25,764 nt of DNA from positions 1 through 25,764 of the forward strand of contig SFOH01000031.1 in NCBI GenBank assembly GCA_004552485.1. The letters are read 5' to 3'. The position numbers were made by a program, and so were the translations under genes. The DNA is from Bacteroidales bacterium (GTDB taxonomy: Bacteria; Bacteroidota; Bacteroidia; Bacteroidales; Muribaculaceae). The notes beneath the pieces are model-generated. The model did not search any database. It saw only the letters and a list, made by a program, of their open reading frames with translations, and was not told the DNA's origin. Shown in pieces: positions 14,792 to 22,811 of this stretch (within the stretch, counting starts at the first letter, position 1; every line of letters begins with the position of its first letter).

Positions 14792-15277
14792 TTATTGCTG
14801 TCCGATAAAAGTTGAAAATACCATTAAAAGCATGACTTGGCTGCTGATTCACAAGCGATTGATTTTGAAGCCCCAAAATCTTGCTCAGACTTCAGTCGCC
14901 TAATCTGCGACTGGGAACGCCGGCGTAGCTGGCGATTAGTGTAGCCGCGGGTCCAGCTGCGCAGAGCGCTGCCGACCCGCGGTTACGCCCCCCCTACTGA
15001 GCGCACCGCGTGGCGGTGCGTTAGATAAAATCCCTAACGCACGCGCTACGCGGTGCATTCCTGTAAAGCCCACATTACCAGGGGTTTGCAGCGCTAACGC
15101 GCAGCTGAACCCCTACACTAATCGCCCGCTCTGCGGGCGTTCCCAGCCACAGAATGACCCATAGCATCGTAACTCATAACTGAGAGGAAGCCATACCCGC
15201 AGATTTATGCCTTGTGTCCTTTGAAAGGCTAAACGAAGAGTGCTCTGTTCTGCTCGCCTTTTATCGGACAGCAATAA
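14792..15277. mobile_element. Non-autonomous MITE-like element, 486 bp
   Basis: The ends are a perfect 20-bp inverted repeat: TTATTGCTGTCCGATAAAAG at 14792-14811 and its reverse complement at 15258-15277. The element is flanked by a 7-8 bp direct repeat (ATTCGGTT). No ORF inside looks like a transposase; the longest frames are short and cross the repeats. Intact ends, target duplication and lack of coding capacity define a non-autonomous element, presumably moved in trans by a transposase recognising the same ends. The ends are reminiscent of IS4-like elements of Bacteroidetes, but that is not tested. The core (14911-15146) is a nested set of inverted repeats. It landed between a terminator and the 3' end of the WG-repeat gene, so it breaks no gene. 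Confidence 0.85.
14911..15146. repeat. Nested inverted-repeat core (cloverleaf-like) of the mobile element
   Basis: Two 34-base arms (14911-14944 and 15113-15146) pair over 11 outer and 14 inner bases, separated by a 9-base stretch mostly unpaired in both. Between them lie three further hairpins. The first is CCGCGGGTC (14945-14953) with GACCCGCGG (14974-14982). The second is GCACCGCGT (15003-15011) with ACGCGGTGC (15048-15056), enclosing GTGCGTTAG/CTAACGCAC (15017-15025, 15034-15042). The third is AGGGGTT (15080-15086) with AACCCCT (15108-15114). The whole would extrude as a branched DNA or RNA structure. No function is assigned. Confidence 0.8.
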
Positions 15278-15284
15278 TTCGGTT
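15277..15284 (+). repeat. Right copy of target-site duplication
   Basis: ATTCGGTT directly follows the right terminal inverted repeat and matches 14784-14791. Confidence 0.8.
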
Positions 15285-15303
15285 AAGAGGCCGGGCATTC
15301 GTG

Positions 15304-16203
15304 TTATTCCACTTCGTTGCCGTAGCGATCAATGTAGAATCTGCGGCCGTAGGCTGTTACGTGGCATTTCCCGTTGACGAAGCCCCAGGCGTCGTCATAT
15401 ATGGCCGGAATAACAACTCTGCCGGTTTTGTCGATAAAGCCATATTTGCCTTTTATTTCCACCTTTGCCAGGTCTTTATTGAATTCCCATGCGTTGTCAA
15501 ATCTGGCGGATATTACAAGGTTGCCGGTCTTGTCAATATAGCCCCATCTGCCCTTGATTTGCACCAATGCCAAGCCATTCTTGAAAAAACCGGCATTGTC
15601 ATATTTTGCGGGGACAACGATGGCGCCGTTTTTGTCAATGTGTCCGTATTTTCCATTGATTATCACCTGCGCAAGACCCTCACTAAATTCACCAGCCCAG
15701 TCGTATTGTGCGGGGATGACAACGTTGTTGTTGTGTTTAAAGCCCCATTTTTTAGTAGATGAGTTCTGAAATATCTCGTAATTCTTAGTTATGTCAACGT
15801 CTGCGACAGTGGGATTGTTGGCAGATGATGCGGAGGGCTGTGGGGCCTGGAGGGTGAGGACGTAGGTGAGGCCGGAGCGGAGAGGCTCGGGAAAGTAGTA
15901 CATGAGAGGGAGGAAGGAGCGGGAGAGAATCTGGAACTGTTTGGTGCCCTCGGTGAGGTAGACCCAGTATTCGCCGGGATTCTCCACGGGTTCGCCGATG
16001 AGGTTGCCTTTGAAGGCGACGCCGTCGGCCACGACCTGCACTTTGACGACGGCGCATTTCACGCCGTGAAGGTCGAGGCGCGAGTGTTGTCGGGCGGTTA
16101 CGTCCATGGGTTCGGCCGAGAAGCTGCGCACGACGGCGTCCTGGGCGGTGGCTACTCCGGTGCCGAGCAGTGTGAGCAGGAGTATGAGGATGAGTTTTTT
16201 CAT
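15304..16203 (-). CDS. Secreted WG-repeat protein
   Basis: A 299-residue exported protein. The frame is open to 16323, but the signal peptide MKKLILILLLTLLGTGVATA starts at the Met at 16203, and a promoter lies at 16234-16264, upstream of that Met. Residues 22-125 form a beta-rich N-terminal domain (VRSFSAEPMDVTARQHSRLD...) that I do not recognise. From about 140 there are four WG repeats of about 34 residues plus a half repeat: KWGFKHNNNVVIPAQYDWAG, KYGHIDKNGAIVVPAKYDNA, RWGYIDKTGNLVISARFDNA, KYGFIDKTGRVVIPAIYDDA, then RRFYIDRYGNEVE. WG repeats form beta structures, presumably for binding; no enzymatic motif is present. The repeat half is visibly AT-richer than the N-terminal half. A single gene; the mobile element begins 26 bases beyond its stop. 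Confidence 0.9.
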   Translation of the reverse strand: MKKLILILLLTLLGTGVATAQDAVVRSFSAEPMDVTARQHSRLDLHGVKCAVVKVQVVADGVAFKGNLIGEPVENPGEYWVYLTEGTKQFQILSRSFLPLMYYFPEPLRSGLTYVLTLQAPQPSASSANNPTVADVDITKNYEIFQNSSTKKWGFKHNNNVVIPAQYDWAGEFSEGLAQVIINGKYGHIDKNGAIVVPAKYDNAGFFKNGLALVQIKGRWGYIDKTGNLVISARFDNAWEFNKDLAKVEIKGKYGFIDKTGRVVIPAIYDDAWGFVNGKCHVTAYGRRFYIDRYGNEVE

Positions 16204-16233
16204 GTGGGAATGTAGACGTTGGGATTGGTTATG

Positions 16234-16264
16234 CAAAGGTAATAACTTATTTGTCAACGTGCAA
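16234..16264 (-). promoter_or_regulatory. Promoter of the WG-repeat gene
   Basis: On the minus strand TTG (16262-16264), a 20-bp spacer, then TACCTTTG (16234-16241). It lies inside the longer open frame, which supports the start at 16203. Confidence 0.72.
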
Positions 16265-16334
16265 GAGTGCGGGAGGTTTCTGCCTGAACTCGCGGCTTTT
16301 TTGGACGAAACTGGCGGCCACAAATGTTAAATAG

Positions 16335-16377
16335 GAAAAAGAGAGCGGCGCAGCCCCGGGGGAGGGGTTGCGCCGCT
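16335..16377 (-). terminator. Terminator of the DUF4493 operon
   Basis: AGCGGCGCA (16344-16352) pairs with TGCGCCGCT (16369-16377), extended by a G-T pair and CCCC/GGGG to a 14-bp stem. On the minus strand it is followed by CTCTTTTTCC. It lies just after the stop at 16398 of the last operon gene. Confidence 0.88.
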
Positions 16378-16397
16378 TGGAGTGTCAAACAGGGGGA

Positions 16398-18554
16398 TTA
16401 GTAGACGAGCTGGATGTCGTCGATGTAGAGCACGGATGAGCCGCCGGTGAAGAAGTCGCCGTAGCGTGAGGCGGCGGCTGTCAGCACGATGTTAGAGGCC
16501 TTGAGATCGGTGCGATAGTACTCGATGGGGATGGTGATCTGCACCATGGCGTCGCCGGAGGTGGCGTCGGTGAGCACTTTCTCGCCGTAGGCAATCACGT
16601 TGGCGTCGGTCTTGCTGAAGAGCTCACTGGTCTTGGTGTTTACGATCACGGGATAGTTCCATGTGTCGTCGCCCTTGGTGTAGGACTTGGTGGAGTCGTC
16701 AACGATGGCCACGTAGATGATGGCGGTGTCCATGTCGCCTTTTGCAACGGAGGAGGGAGCGCCTTTGCCGACGTATTCGATGGTGGCGGGGGTGTAGTGG
16801 ATCCATGCGGTCACGGCTTTGGGACGTGAGGTGAAGGGACGGCCCCAGCCGAGGACACCGTCGGTGCCGTTGGTGGCAAGGTACTGGCCGATGAAGACGT
16901 TGCCGGCGGCAAACTTGCCGAGGGCTCCTACACCCACGAACTGGCTGCAGAGTTTGATTGAGCGTGAGCCGGCGTGCACTTTGTCGGTGGCGGGGAAGGT
17001 CACGTTCTTGCTCATGGTTGCGGAACCGTGGTTACCGCTGTCCCAGAACATCTGTTCGCCGGAGCCGTAGATGAGGTAGGGAGCTTTGCTGTCCTGCCAG
17101 TTCTCGAAGCTTGCGTTGGGGAGCTGGGCTGCTGCTTCGGTTGTGAACGAGATGGAGCTCTTGGCGACATAGCCGGTTGCGGCGCCGCAGAACTCATACT
17201 CTGTTGCGGGCTCGAGGCCGGTGAGGTTGGCGGTGATGTCAGTGCCGCTGACGGTCACGGGAGCGGCTGTCCATGCTTGAGTGCCTTTCTTGCGGTAGTT
17301 GATGCCGGGGTTGGCGGCGTCGGCCTTTAGGATGCGTGCCGTGAGCTTGGCGGAGGTGGCCCAAACGTCGGTGGCGACGACGTCGTTGGCAACGACGGGA
17401 GCATCGGTGGGCACAATCTTCAGGGCTGTCGACGTGGTCTTGCCCTGGGCGTCTGTGGCCGTGATGTCGATGGTGTAGTCGCCCTCGGCCAGGCTGTTGA
17501 GGAATGTTTCCTCAAGGTTGAGCTTGAGCACTGAGGCGTCGAGGTCGGCGTCGTAGCTGTAGGAGTGTGTGATGCCGTGGTTGATGAGCTCGGTGGCTAC
17601 GGTGGGCTCCATGTTGAAGAGGTCGACGTCGTCGCCGGTGAGGAATGAGTTGAAGGCGTCGCTGCGGAGGACGACGTTGGTGAGGTTGCCCACGCCGCGC
17701 ACGAGCACGGACTTGCGTGTAAACTTGCCTACTTCGCCGCTGATGCCCTCGCTGAGGTCGAGGCCGTCGTAGCCCTCAAACTGGGGAGCCAGTTTGATTT
17801 CGACTTCCTCGGCAACGTCGATGGCGCGTTCGTCAATCTTGATGGTGAAATAGCCGCCGCCATCGTCCTGGGGGGTGTCGCTGTAGCCGACGGTGATGAT
17901 GTACTCGGTGGCGGGCTTCACGTTTTCGATGACGCCGGCGCGGGTGTAGACGGTGCCGTTGGCGAGCTTGCCCTGGAGGTTCCATTTGAGGTTCTTGTCG
18001 TAGGAGGGCATCATGAAGTAGCCCTTGCGCTCGTCGCGGCCCTCGAATGTGAGGTCGCCGCGCTCGTGGCCGACGGTCATGGTGTAGTCGGTCAGGAGGC
18101 CGTCGACGCCGTCGGTGTATTTGACGGAAGCGACGGTGTTGGCGATGGTGGCGCGAATGTTCACGGTCGTGGTCTCGTTGGCGGTGATGTCAAATTCCTC
18201 ACGGCCTTTGTACCATTTGGTGTCGAAGGAAGCGGAGAGGCTGTCGCCGGTCCACACCTCGGCCACATAGTGGTCGGCGAGGAGCTTGACGCCGCCGGTG
18301 GGGATGTTGGCCAGGCCGTTGTACTTGCGCACAGCGCCCTTGGGGTTCGAAATCCATACGATGGCTTTCTCAGCCAGCTCTTCTTCAGTGGCGGCGCGTG
18401 AGGCCACCTTCACGTCGGAGGCGATGGTTGTGCTGAGCATGAGCTGACCTTCTCCGCCGCCGAGCAGGTCCTCGTCAGAGGAGCAGGAGGCGGTTGTCAG
18501 GGCCGCTGAAAGGGTCAGGGCCGCTGCTGAGAGTGTGATAATATACTTTTTCAT
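16398..18554 (-). CDS. DUF4493 lipoprotein with FN3-like and C-terminal PCMD-like domain
   Basis: A 718-residue lipoprotein, third gene of the operon. The signal peptide ends TTASC, Cys at 24, then SSDED, a strong acidic surface-export-like patch. The N-terminal DUF4493-type region (about 35-265) contains GGVKLLADHYVAEVWTGD and TVNIRATIANTVASVKYTDG. A central beta domain at about 280-385 (SVLVRGVGNLTNVVLRSDAF...) is shared with its two operon paralogues. An FN3-like segment at about 390-475 contains TDITANLTGLEPATEYEF. From about 478 a PCMD-like domain begins LPNASFENWQ and ends SVLYIDDIQLVY; PCMD is a putative carbohydrate-related domain of Bacteroidetes. I infer a surface binding protein. 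No enzymatic residues are identified. Confidence 0.85.
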   Translation of the reverse strand: MKKYIITLSAAALTLSAALTTASCSSDEDLLGGGEGQLMLSTTIASDVKVASRAATEEELAEKAIVWISNPKGAVRKYNGLANIPTGGVKLLADHYVAEVWTGDSLSASFDTKWYKGREEFDITANETTTVNIRATIANTVASVKYTDGVDGLLTDYTMTVGHERGDLTFEGRDERKGYFMMPSYDKNLKWNLQGKLANGTVYTRAGVIENVKPATEYIITVGYSDTPQDDGGGYFTIKIDERAIDVAEEVEIKLAPQFEGYDGLDLSEGISGEVGKFTRKSVLVRGVGNLTNVVLRSDAFNSFLTGDDVDLFNMEPTVATELINHGITHSYSYDADLDASVLKLNLEETFLNSLAEGDYTIDITATDAQGKTTSTALKIVPTDAPVVANDVVATDVWATSAKLTARILKADAANPGINYRKKGTQAWTAAPVTVSGTDITANLTGLEPATEYEFCGAATGYVAKSSISFTTEAAAQLPNASFENWQDSKAPYLIYGSGEQMFWDSGNHGSATMSKNVTFPATDKVHAGSRSIKLCSQFVGVGALGKFAAGNVFIGQYLATNGTDGVLGWGRPFTSRPKAVTAWIHYTPATIEYVGKGAPSSVAKGDMDTAIIYVAIVDDSTKSYTKGDDTWNYPVIVNTKTSELFSKTDANVIAYGEKVLTDATSGDAMVQITIPIEYYRTDLKASNIVLTAAASRYGDFFTGGSSVLYIDDIQLVY

Positions 18555-18562
18555 GACGATGC

Positions 18563-19816
18563 TCAGCTTTTGAAGGTTAATGTTTTAACGAGCTGTTTGT
18601 TCTTGGCGTCGGTGACGCTGATCTGGAAGTGGTGGGTTCCGGGGAAGGAGCCCAACAGGGGAACAAACTGCGAGATGTCGAAGTCGATGTGAGTAGAGCC
18701 GATGACATTGCTGCCGGTGGGGAAGCCGATGCTTTCGAAGTTGGCGGCATTGTCGCCGGGATATGCGAGGTCGAACGACATGGGCAGGAGGTCGGAGACG
18801 GAGGCCACGAAGTCGGCGTTGTCGGAGCTGATGGTCACCTGGAGGTGCTCGATGCCGTATTCAGCGTCGATTTTCACTATAACCTTGTCCTTGATGTCGT
18901 TGACGGCGTCGAAGTCAACGTCGTCACTGGTGATGGTGATCTTTGTCTCGTCGCCGGGCACGTCGGGTTTGTCGGGATCATCCGGATCCTTGGGATCTTC
19001 CTGGCCGGGACGGTCTTTGTCATCGAGGTTGGGCTCTGACCAGTTGATGTTGCCGTTGAGGTCTTCGTCGACAACGTCCACGTCGAGGCCGATACCGTCA
19101 ATGATGATGTTGCCGTTCTCGTCGACCTCGGGTTTGGAGCTCTTGAGTTTGAAGGTGATGATGCGGTGCTGACCGGGCTCCAGGTCGGAGGCGGTGTGGC
19201 GCAGGGTCTCCTGATAGCCCCCTACAGAGCCGTTGAACTCGGCTACGAGGGTTGTGGAGCCGTCCACAGCAGCGAAGTAGCCGGAGCGGGTCTCGGCGGG
19301 GAGATACTCGAGGGTGCCCTCGTCATTGACGCGGACGTTGACCTTGCAGTCGTCGCCCATGTACTTGCGAAGCTCGTCGGAGTAGCGGATCGAGACTTTA
19401 ATGTTTGCGAGTTTGCAGGTTACGACGCCGATTTCGGTGATTTCGTCCTTGACGATGCTGAAGTCTTTGTCGCCCACGAAGTAGGGCTCTTCCCATGCGG
19501 CTTTTTTGACCTCATGGCTGTAGACGTGCACGTGGTAATCGCCCACGGGGAGGGAGAAAATCTCGGGCATGTCGGCGTATTTCCACTCTTTCACCTTAGT
19601 GCCTTCAGCATTGAAAATCTGCACGTTGAAACCGCTGAGGTCCACCTCGGCGCGGGAGATGACCTTCTCGGCGTTGTTGACCTCCACGGCCATCGAGCGC
19701 ATGCTCACTGTGCCGACTCCCTCGTTGGCGGGGTGGATGTCCTCTTTTTCGTGGCACGAGCTGAGGCTCAGGGCCACGGCCAGGGCGGCGAATATTGATA
19801 ATATCTTGGTTTTCAT
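18563..19816 (-). CDS. DUF4493 lipoprotein with Asp/Pro-rich linker
   Basis: A 417-residue lipoprotein, middle gene of the operon, with gaps of only 12 and 8 bases to its neighbours. The signal peptide ends LSLSSC, Cys at 21, then HEKED. The DUF4493 region (about 30-235) contains FSLPVGDYHVHVYSHE, CKLANIKVSIRYSDELRKYM and YLPAETRSGYFAA, each matched by equivalent segments in the two paralogues. A linker at about 268-295 is nearly all Asp, Pro and Lys (EDPKDPDDPDKPDVPGDE). The C-terminal beta domain (about 298-417, ITITSDDVDFDAVNDIKDKV...) matches the central domain of the flanking paralogues. Unlike them it has no FN3 or PCMD part. Possibly a spacer or partner subunit; function unknown. Confidence 0.83.
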   Translation of the reverse strand: MKTKILSIFAALAVALSLSSCHEKEDIHPANEGVGTVSMRSMAVEVNNAEKVISRAEVDLSGFNVQIFNAEGTKVKEWKYADMPEIFSLPVGDYHVHVYSHEVKKAAWEEPYFVGDKDFSIVKDEITEIGVVTCKLANIKVSIRYSDELRKYMGDDCKVNVRVNDEGTLEYLPAETRSGYFAAVDGSTTLVAEFNGSVGGYQETLRHTASDLEPGQHRIITFKLKSSKPEVDENGNIIIDGIGLDVDVVDEDLNGNINWSEPNLDDKDRPGQEDPKDPDDPDKPDVPGDETKITITSDDVDFDAVNDIKDKVIVKIDAEYGIEHLQVTISSDNADFVASVSDLLPMSFDLAYPGDNAANFESIGFPTGSNVIGSTHIDFDISQFVPLLGSFPGTHHFQISVTDAKNKQLVKTLTFKS

Positions 19817-19828
19817 TTCTGTTGCGTA

Positions 19829-22426
19829 TTAATAGTTGAAGGAGAGATTGTCAACCACCAGCGTAGCGCCGTGCTTGTAGCCCTCGTAGCGTGAGTTGTA
19901 AGTGGTCACCTTGATGGCGCCTTCGGAGCTCTTGTCCGAAGAGCAGAACATGATGCGCACGGCTGTCGCCTTGGGAGCGTTGGCAGTGTAGTTGATTTTC
20001 ACGTTGAAGGGAGCGTATGCCGAAGCGGCTGTCAGCTTGGATGAGCCGGAGCCGATGACGGTCGAGCCGTTCATGACCTGAACCAGCACTGTGCCGTTCT
20101 CGGAGGTATCCTGAGCGTCGCAGGTGTAGGTGTAGAAACCGGCCAGCGAGGCGGGACGCGATGCGAATGCGGTGCCCTCGTTGTAGCTCTCGTTACCGCC
20201 GCTGTAGGAGTATGAACCAAGGAAAAGCTTGCCTGCCGAGATGCGTGAAATGTCCGGCATATTGTGGTTGTAATAATCATTGGAGCCGGCAAATTCCTTT
20301 CTCCACACGCCGGGAACAGAACCTGCGGGGTCCCATGCAACGTTGCGCACCACCATGGCGTTGGCGCCGGAGTGGGCGGTGAAGCCTTTGTAGGAGGCGG
20401 GAGTCTCAGTGCCGCCGCCGGTGCCCATAACTTTTATGGGGGGGACGGTTGAGGTGTAACTGAGGGAGGTGTTGAAGGTTGAGGGCTCCACAAACAGGGT
20501 GTTGCGTGTTGAGGATGATGTGGTCTTTTTGTTTACGCTGGCCCAACCGTCGGGCTCGGAGATGGTGTACTTGACGGTGTTCTGATAGTTGATGCCGGCG
20601 GAGATGCTCCACTTGCCGTTCTGGTTCAGTCCTGACTCGGAGAGCGATTGTGTGAGGTTCTCGAAGTCGCCGTTGGGAACGACAGTAGCAGCCTCGGTGG
20701 TGAACGTCGTGGCGGCGAACTCGCTTTCACTGCCGGTTACGGTGACGTGGGCGGTGTAGGCGGTGCCGGGGGTGAGGCCGGTTACGGTCAGCGTGTTTTC
20801 GCTGACGGTGGCGTTGACGGCAGAGAAGTTGGTGCCGTCGGTAGACAGGCTAACAGCGGCAACCTTGGCCAGGTCAACGGGGTTGGCGTCGGTGCTAGCG
20901 AGCACGAGGGTTGCGTGAGTGGCCCATACGCCGTTCTCGGGAGCGGAGACGGTGAATTCGGGAGCCACGCGGTTGACGGTGATGGCGTCGGAAGTCTTCA
21001 CCTTGGTGACGGCGCGGACGGTGACGGGTTTGGCGTCGGCGGGCACCTTCACGGTGGCGGCATATACGCCGTCGGTGGCAGTCTTGGCCATGCTCACGGT
21101 CTCGACCTTGTCCCATGTGCCGCGCTCGTTCTTGAGCTCGAAGGAGATGGACGACGAGTTGGAGCCGTTGTAGTTGACATTGAATGAGAACTCCGTTGCG
21201 CCGACTTTCAGCGTCTGGGGATTAGCCAGCGAGAGAGTCATGGGTATGGTGTTGACGGCGAACTGGAAGGGAACCTCGTTCGTCTTTGTCATGGCATCTA
21301 CGACGGTGATAGTGAAGTTGTTGGCGTTGTTGTCGGCCTCGGTGAGGTGGTTGGGCACGTCGGAGAAGTCGAGGACAGCCATCGTCGAGGCGCCCTTGTC
21401 GAAGCCGACTACCTTGAGACCTAACTGAGAGAGGGCGGCCTTGGTGCGCTCGTCCATGTTGGCCAGGTCAACCGATGCGGGCCAGCCCTGCGACTTGAGC
21501 GAAGCGCTCTCGGTGGTGAGAGTCAGCTCGGCGATGGTGCCGCGAGCGAAGACGTTGGCCTTGAGGGGAGTGTTCCAGACGTCGCCGAGGGTGTGGGTGA
21601 ATACCTTGCCGCTCTGCAGGTCGCCGCTGCCCTTCACTTCGGGGGCGGGAGCGTTGAAGAGCTCGTCGTTGAGGTCGATGCGCACATCCTCTTTGTCGAG
21701 CTGGTCGTCAAAGACGATGACGAGCTGGGCGGTGCCGTTGCCGGTGCCGTTGTTGAGGTCAACTTTCAGACGATAGTGGTGACGGGCCTGGGCGGTGAAT
21801 TTAGCAACCTGGAGCGTGGCGAACTGGCCGCCGGGAGTGGTGAACGACACGTTCACTTTCACCTCGCCGGGACGCAGGTAAGCGGGACGGGTCTCGTTAG
21901 CGGAGAAGTAGATCATCTCGCCGCCGGTGCTCTGGGCAGTGGCATCGAACTCTTCCATGTAGTTGCGGAAGGCTTCCGTGTAGTCGATAGAAACCATTGA
22001 GTTGGCGAGCGTTGCCAGCAGGCTGACGTTCGTTTTCTCGTTCTCGAGCACTTCGATTTCCTGGGAGCCGTAGTAGGCGGGGCGCTCGAATCCTTCAGTC
22101 TCTACGTCGCCGTAGAAGGCTGAGACAGTGTATTTTCCAACCTTGAAAGGAGTCTCGGGGTCATAGTCAGCGAGTTTCTCCCAAGTTTTCGAGAAGGAGC
22201 CGTCAGCACTGGCAATGGTCAGCGAGAGGTCATCCTTGGTCACGTCATCACCGGCACGCGATGATGTCTTCTGCGAGCTCACCACAGCGGTATTGAGCTC
22301 CACCAGCGGTGCAATGCTACCGGTGCCGTTGCCGTCTTCCTTGAAGCCTATGTCATCGTGACATGAGGAGAGGCTGACGGCGGCGCCGATGCAAAGCAGC
22401 GCGGCCAGATTTTGCTTCTTGATCAT
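19829..22426 (-). CDS. DUF4493 lipoprotein with FN3-like and C-terminal PCMD-like domain (first gene)
   Basis: An 865-residue lipoprotein that opens the operon. The signal peptide ends VSLSSC, Cys at 22, then HDD. The DUF4493-type region runs to about 255 (FKVGKYTVSAFYGDVE; LATLANSMVSIDYTEAFRNY; YFSANETRPAYLRPGE; ARHHYRLKVDLNNGTG). A beta domain at about 270-395 is shared with both paralogues. Ig/FN3-like stretches at about 400-575 end with TLTVTGLTPGTAYTAHVTV. A C-terminal domain from about 580 (VPNGDFENLTQSL ... GATLVVDNLSFNY) resembles the PCMD/galactose-binding-like ending of the 718-residue paralogue. I infer an outer-surface adhesion or glycan-binding role by family. A promoter lies about 145 bases upstream, leaving a long leader. 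Confidence 0.85.
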   Translation of the reverse strand: MIKKQNLAALLCIGAAVSLSSCHDDIGFKEDGNGTGSIAPLVELNTAVVSSQKTSSRAGDDVTKDDLSLTIASADGSFSKTWEKLADYDPETPFKVGKYTVSAFYGDVETEGFERPAYYGSQEIEVLENEKTNVSLLATLANSMVSIDYTEAFRNYMEEFDATAQSTGGEMIYFSANETRPAYLRPGEVKVNVSFTTPGGQFATLQVAKFTAQARHHYRLKVDLNNGTGNGTAQLVIVFDDQLDKEDVRIDLNDELFNAPAPEVKGSGDLQSGKVFTHTLGDVWNTPLKANVFARGTIAELTLTTESASLKSQGWPASVDLANMDERTKAALSQLGLKVVGFDKGASTMAVLDFSDVPNHLTEADNNANNFTITVVDAMTKTNEVPFQFAVNTIPMTLSLANPQTLKVGATEFSFNVNYNGSNSSSISFELKNERGTWDKVETVSMAKTATDGVYAATVKVPADAKPVTVRAVTKVKTSDAITVNRVAPEFTVSAPENGVWATHATLVLASTDANPVDLAKVAAVSLSTDGTNFSAVNATVSENTLTVTGLTPGTAYTAHVTVTGSESEFAATTFTTEAATVVPNGDFENLTQSLSESGLNQNGKWSISAGINYQNTVKYTISEPDGWASVNKKTTSSSTRNTLFVEPSTFNTSLSYTSTVPPIKVMGTGGGTETPASYKGFTAHSGANAMVVRNVAWDPAGSVPGVWRKEFAGSNDYYNHNMPDISRISAGKLFLGSYSYSGGNESYNEGTAFASRPASLAGFYTYTCDAQDTSENGTVLVQVMNGSTVIGSGSSKLTAASAYAPFNVKINYTANAPKATAVRIMFCSSDKSSEGAIKVTTYNSRYEGYKHGATLVVDNLSFNY

Positions 22427-22570
22427 TTTTTGTTTGACTGGTTAATATAAGTATTTATTTCTTTAATCGTGAAGAAGTGTGCGAATGAATTGGAAACGCA
22501 GGGGGCGTTCAAGGACATTTGCCGCCCACGAACGGTCAGGACACAGCAATCCCTACTACCGTACAATCGG

Positions 22571-22604
22571 CAAAATTACGAAAAAATCTTCAACCAGCCG
22601 CAAA
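22571..22604 (-). promoter_or_regulatory. Promoter of the DUF4493 operon
   Basis: On the minus strand TTTG (22601-22604), a 22-bp spacer, then TAATTTTG (22571-22578). The spacer is slightly long. The transcript would carry a leader of about 139 bases (22427-22565) with no ORF I would support. Confidence 0.55.
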
Positions 22605-22672
22605 AAAATGCAAAAAAAGCATTCCGCCGCCGCAAGATTTGACTTGATTTGCCGCAGCGGGCATTTCCTATT

Positions 22673-22726
22673 GGGCTAATTAGACTAATTGGACCAATTG
22701 GACTAATTAGCCCAATAAGACTAATT
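22673..22726. repeat. Six-unit 9-bp tandem repeat containing a 15-bp palindrome
   Basis: The units are GGGCTAATT, AGACTAATT, GGACCAATT, GGACTAATT, AGCCCAATA and AGACTAATT, with consensus RGACTAATT. The same stretch is an inverted repeat: TATTGGGCTAATTAG at 22669-22683 pairs perfectly with 22703-22717. It lies between the DUF4493 promoter and the end of the DUF1015 gene and does not encode a protein. Confidence 0.85.
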
Positions 22727-22757
22727 CCTGAAACAGAGTAGGTGGGGGAGGACACGG

Positions 22758-22785
22758 CAATAGCCGCCCGGAGGGGCGGCTATTG
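22758..22785 (-). terminator. 12-bp hairpin after the DUF1015 gene
   Basis: CAATAGCCGCCC (22758-22769) pairs perfectly with GGGCGGCTATTG (22774-22785) around a GGAG loop, 27 bases past the DUF1015 stop. There is no T run on the minus strand, so it is a hairpin of terminator strength without the classical tail. Confidence 0.62.
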
Positions 22786-22811
22786 GCGGGGAGGTGGGGG
22801 GAGGGCGGGGG

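Noticed and set aside
15113..15298. 61-codon minus-strand frame inside the mobile element
   Set aside because: It runs through the terminal inverted repeat and has no transposase motif, so it is not a remnant I can support.
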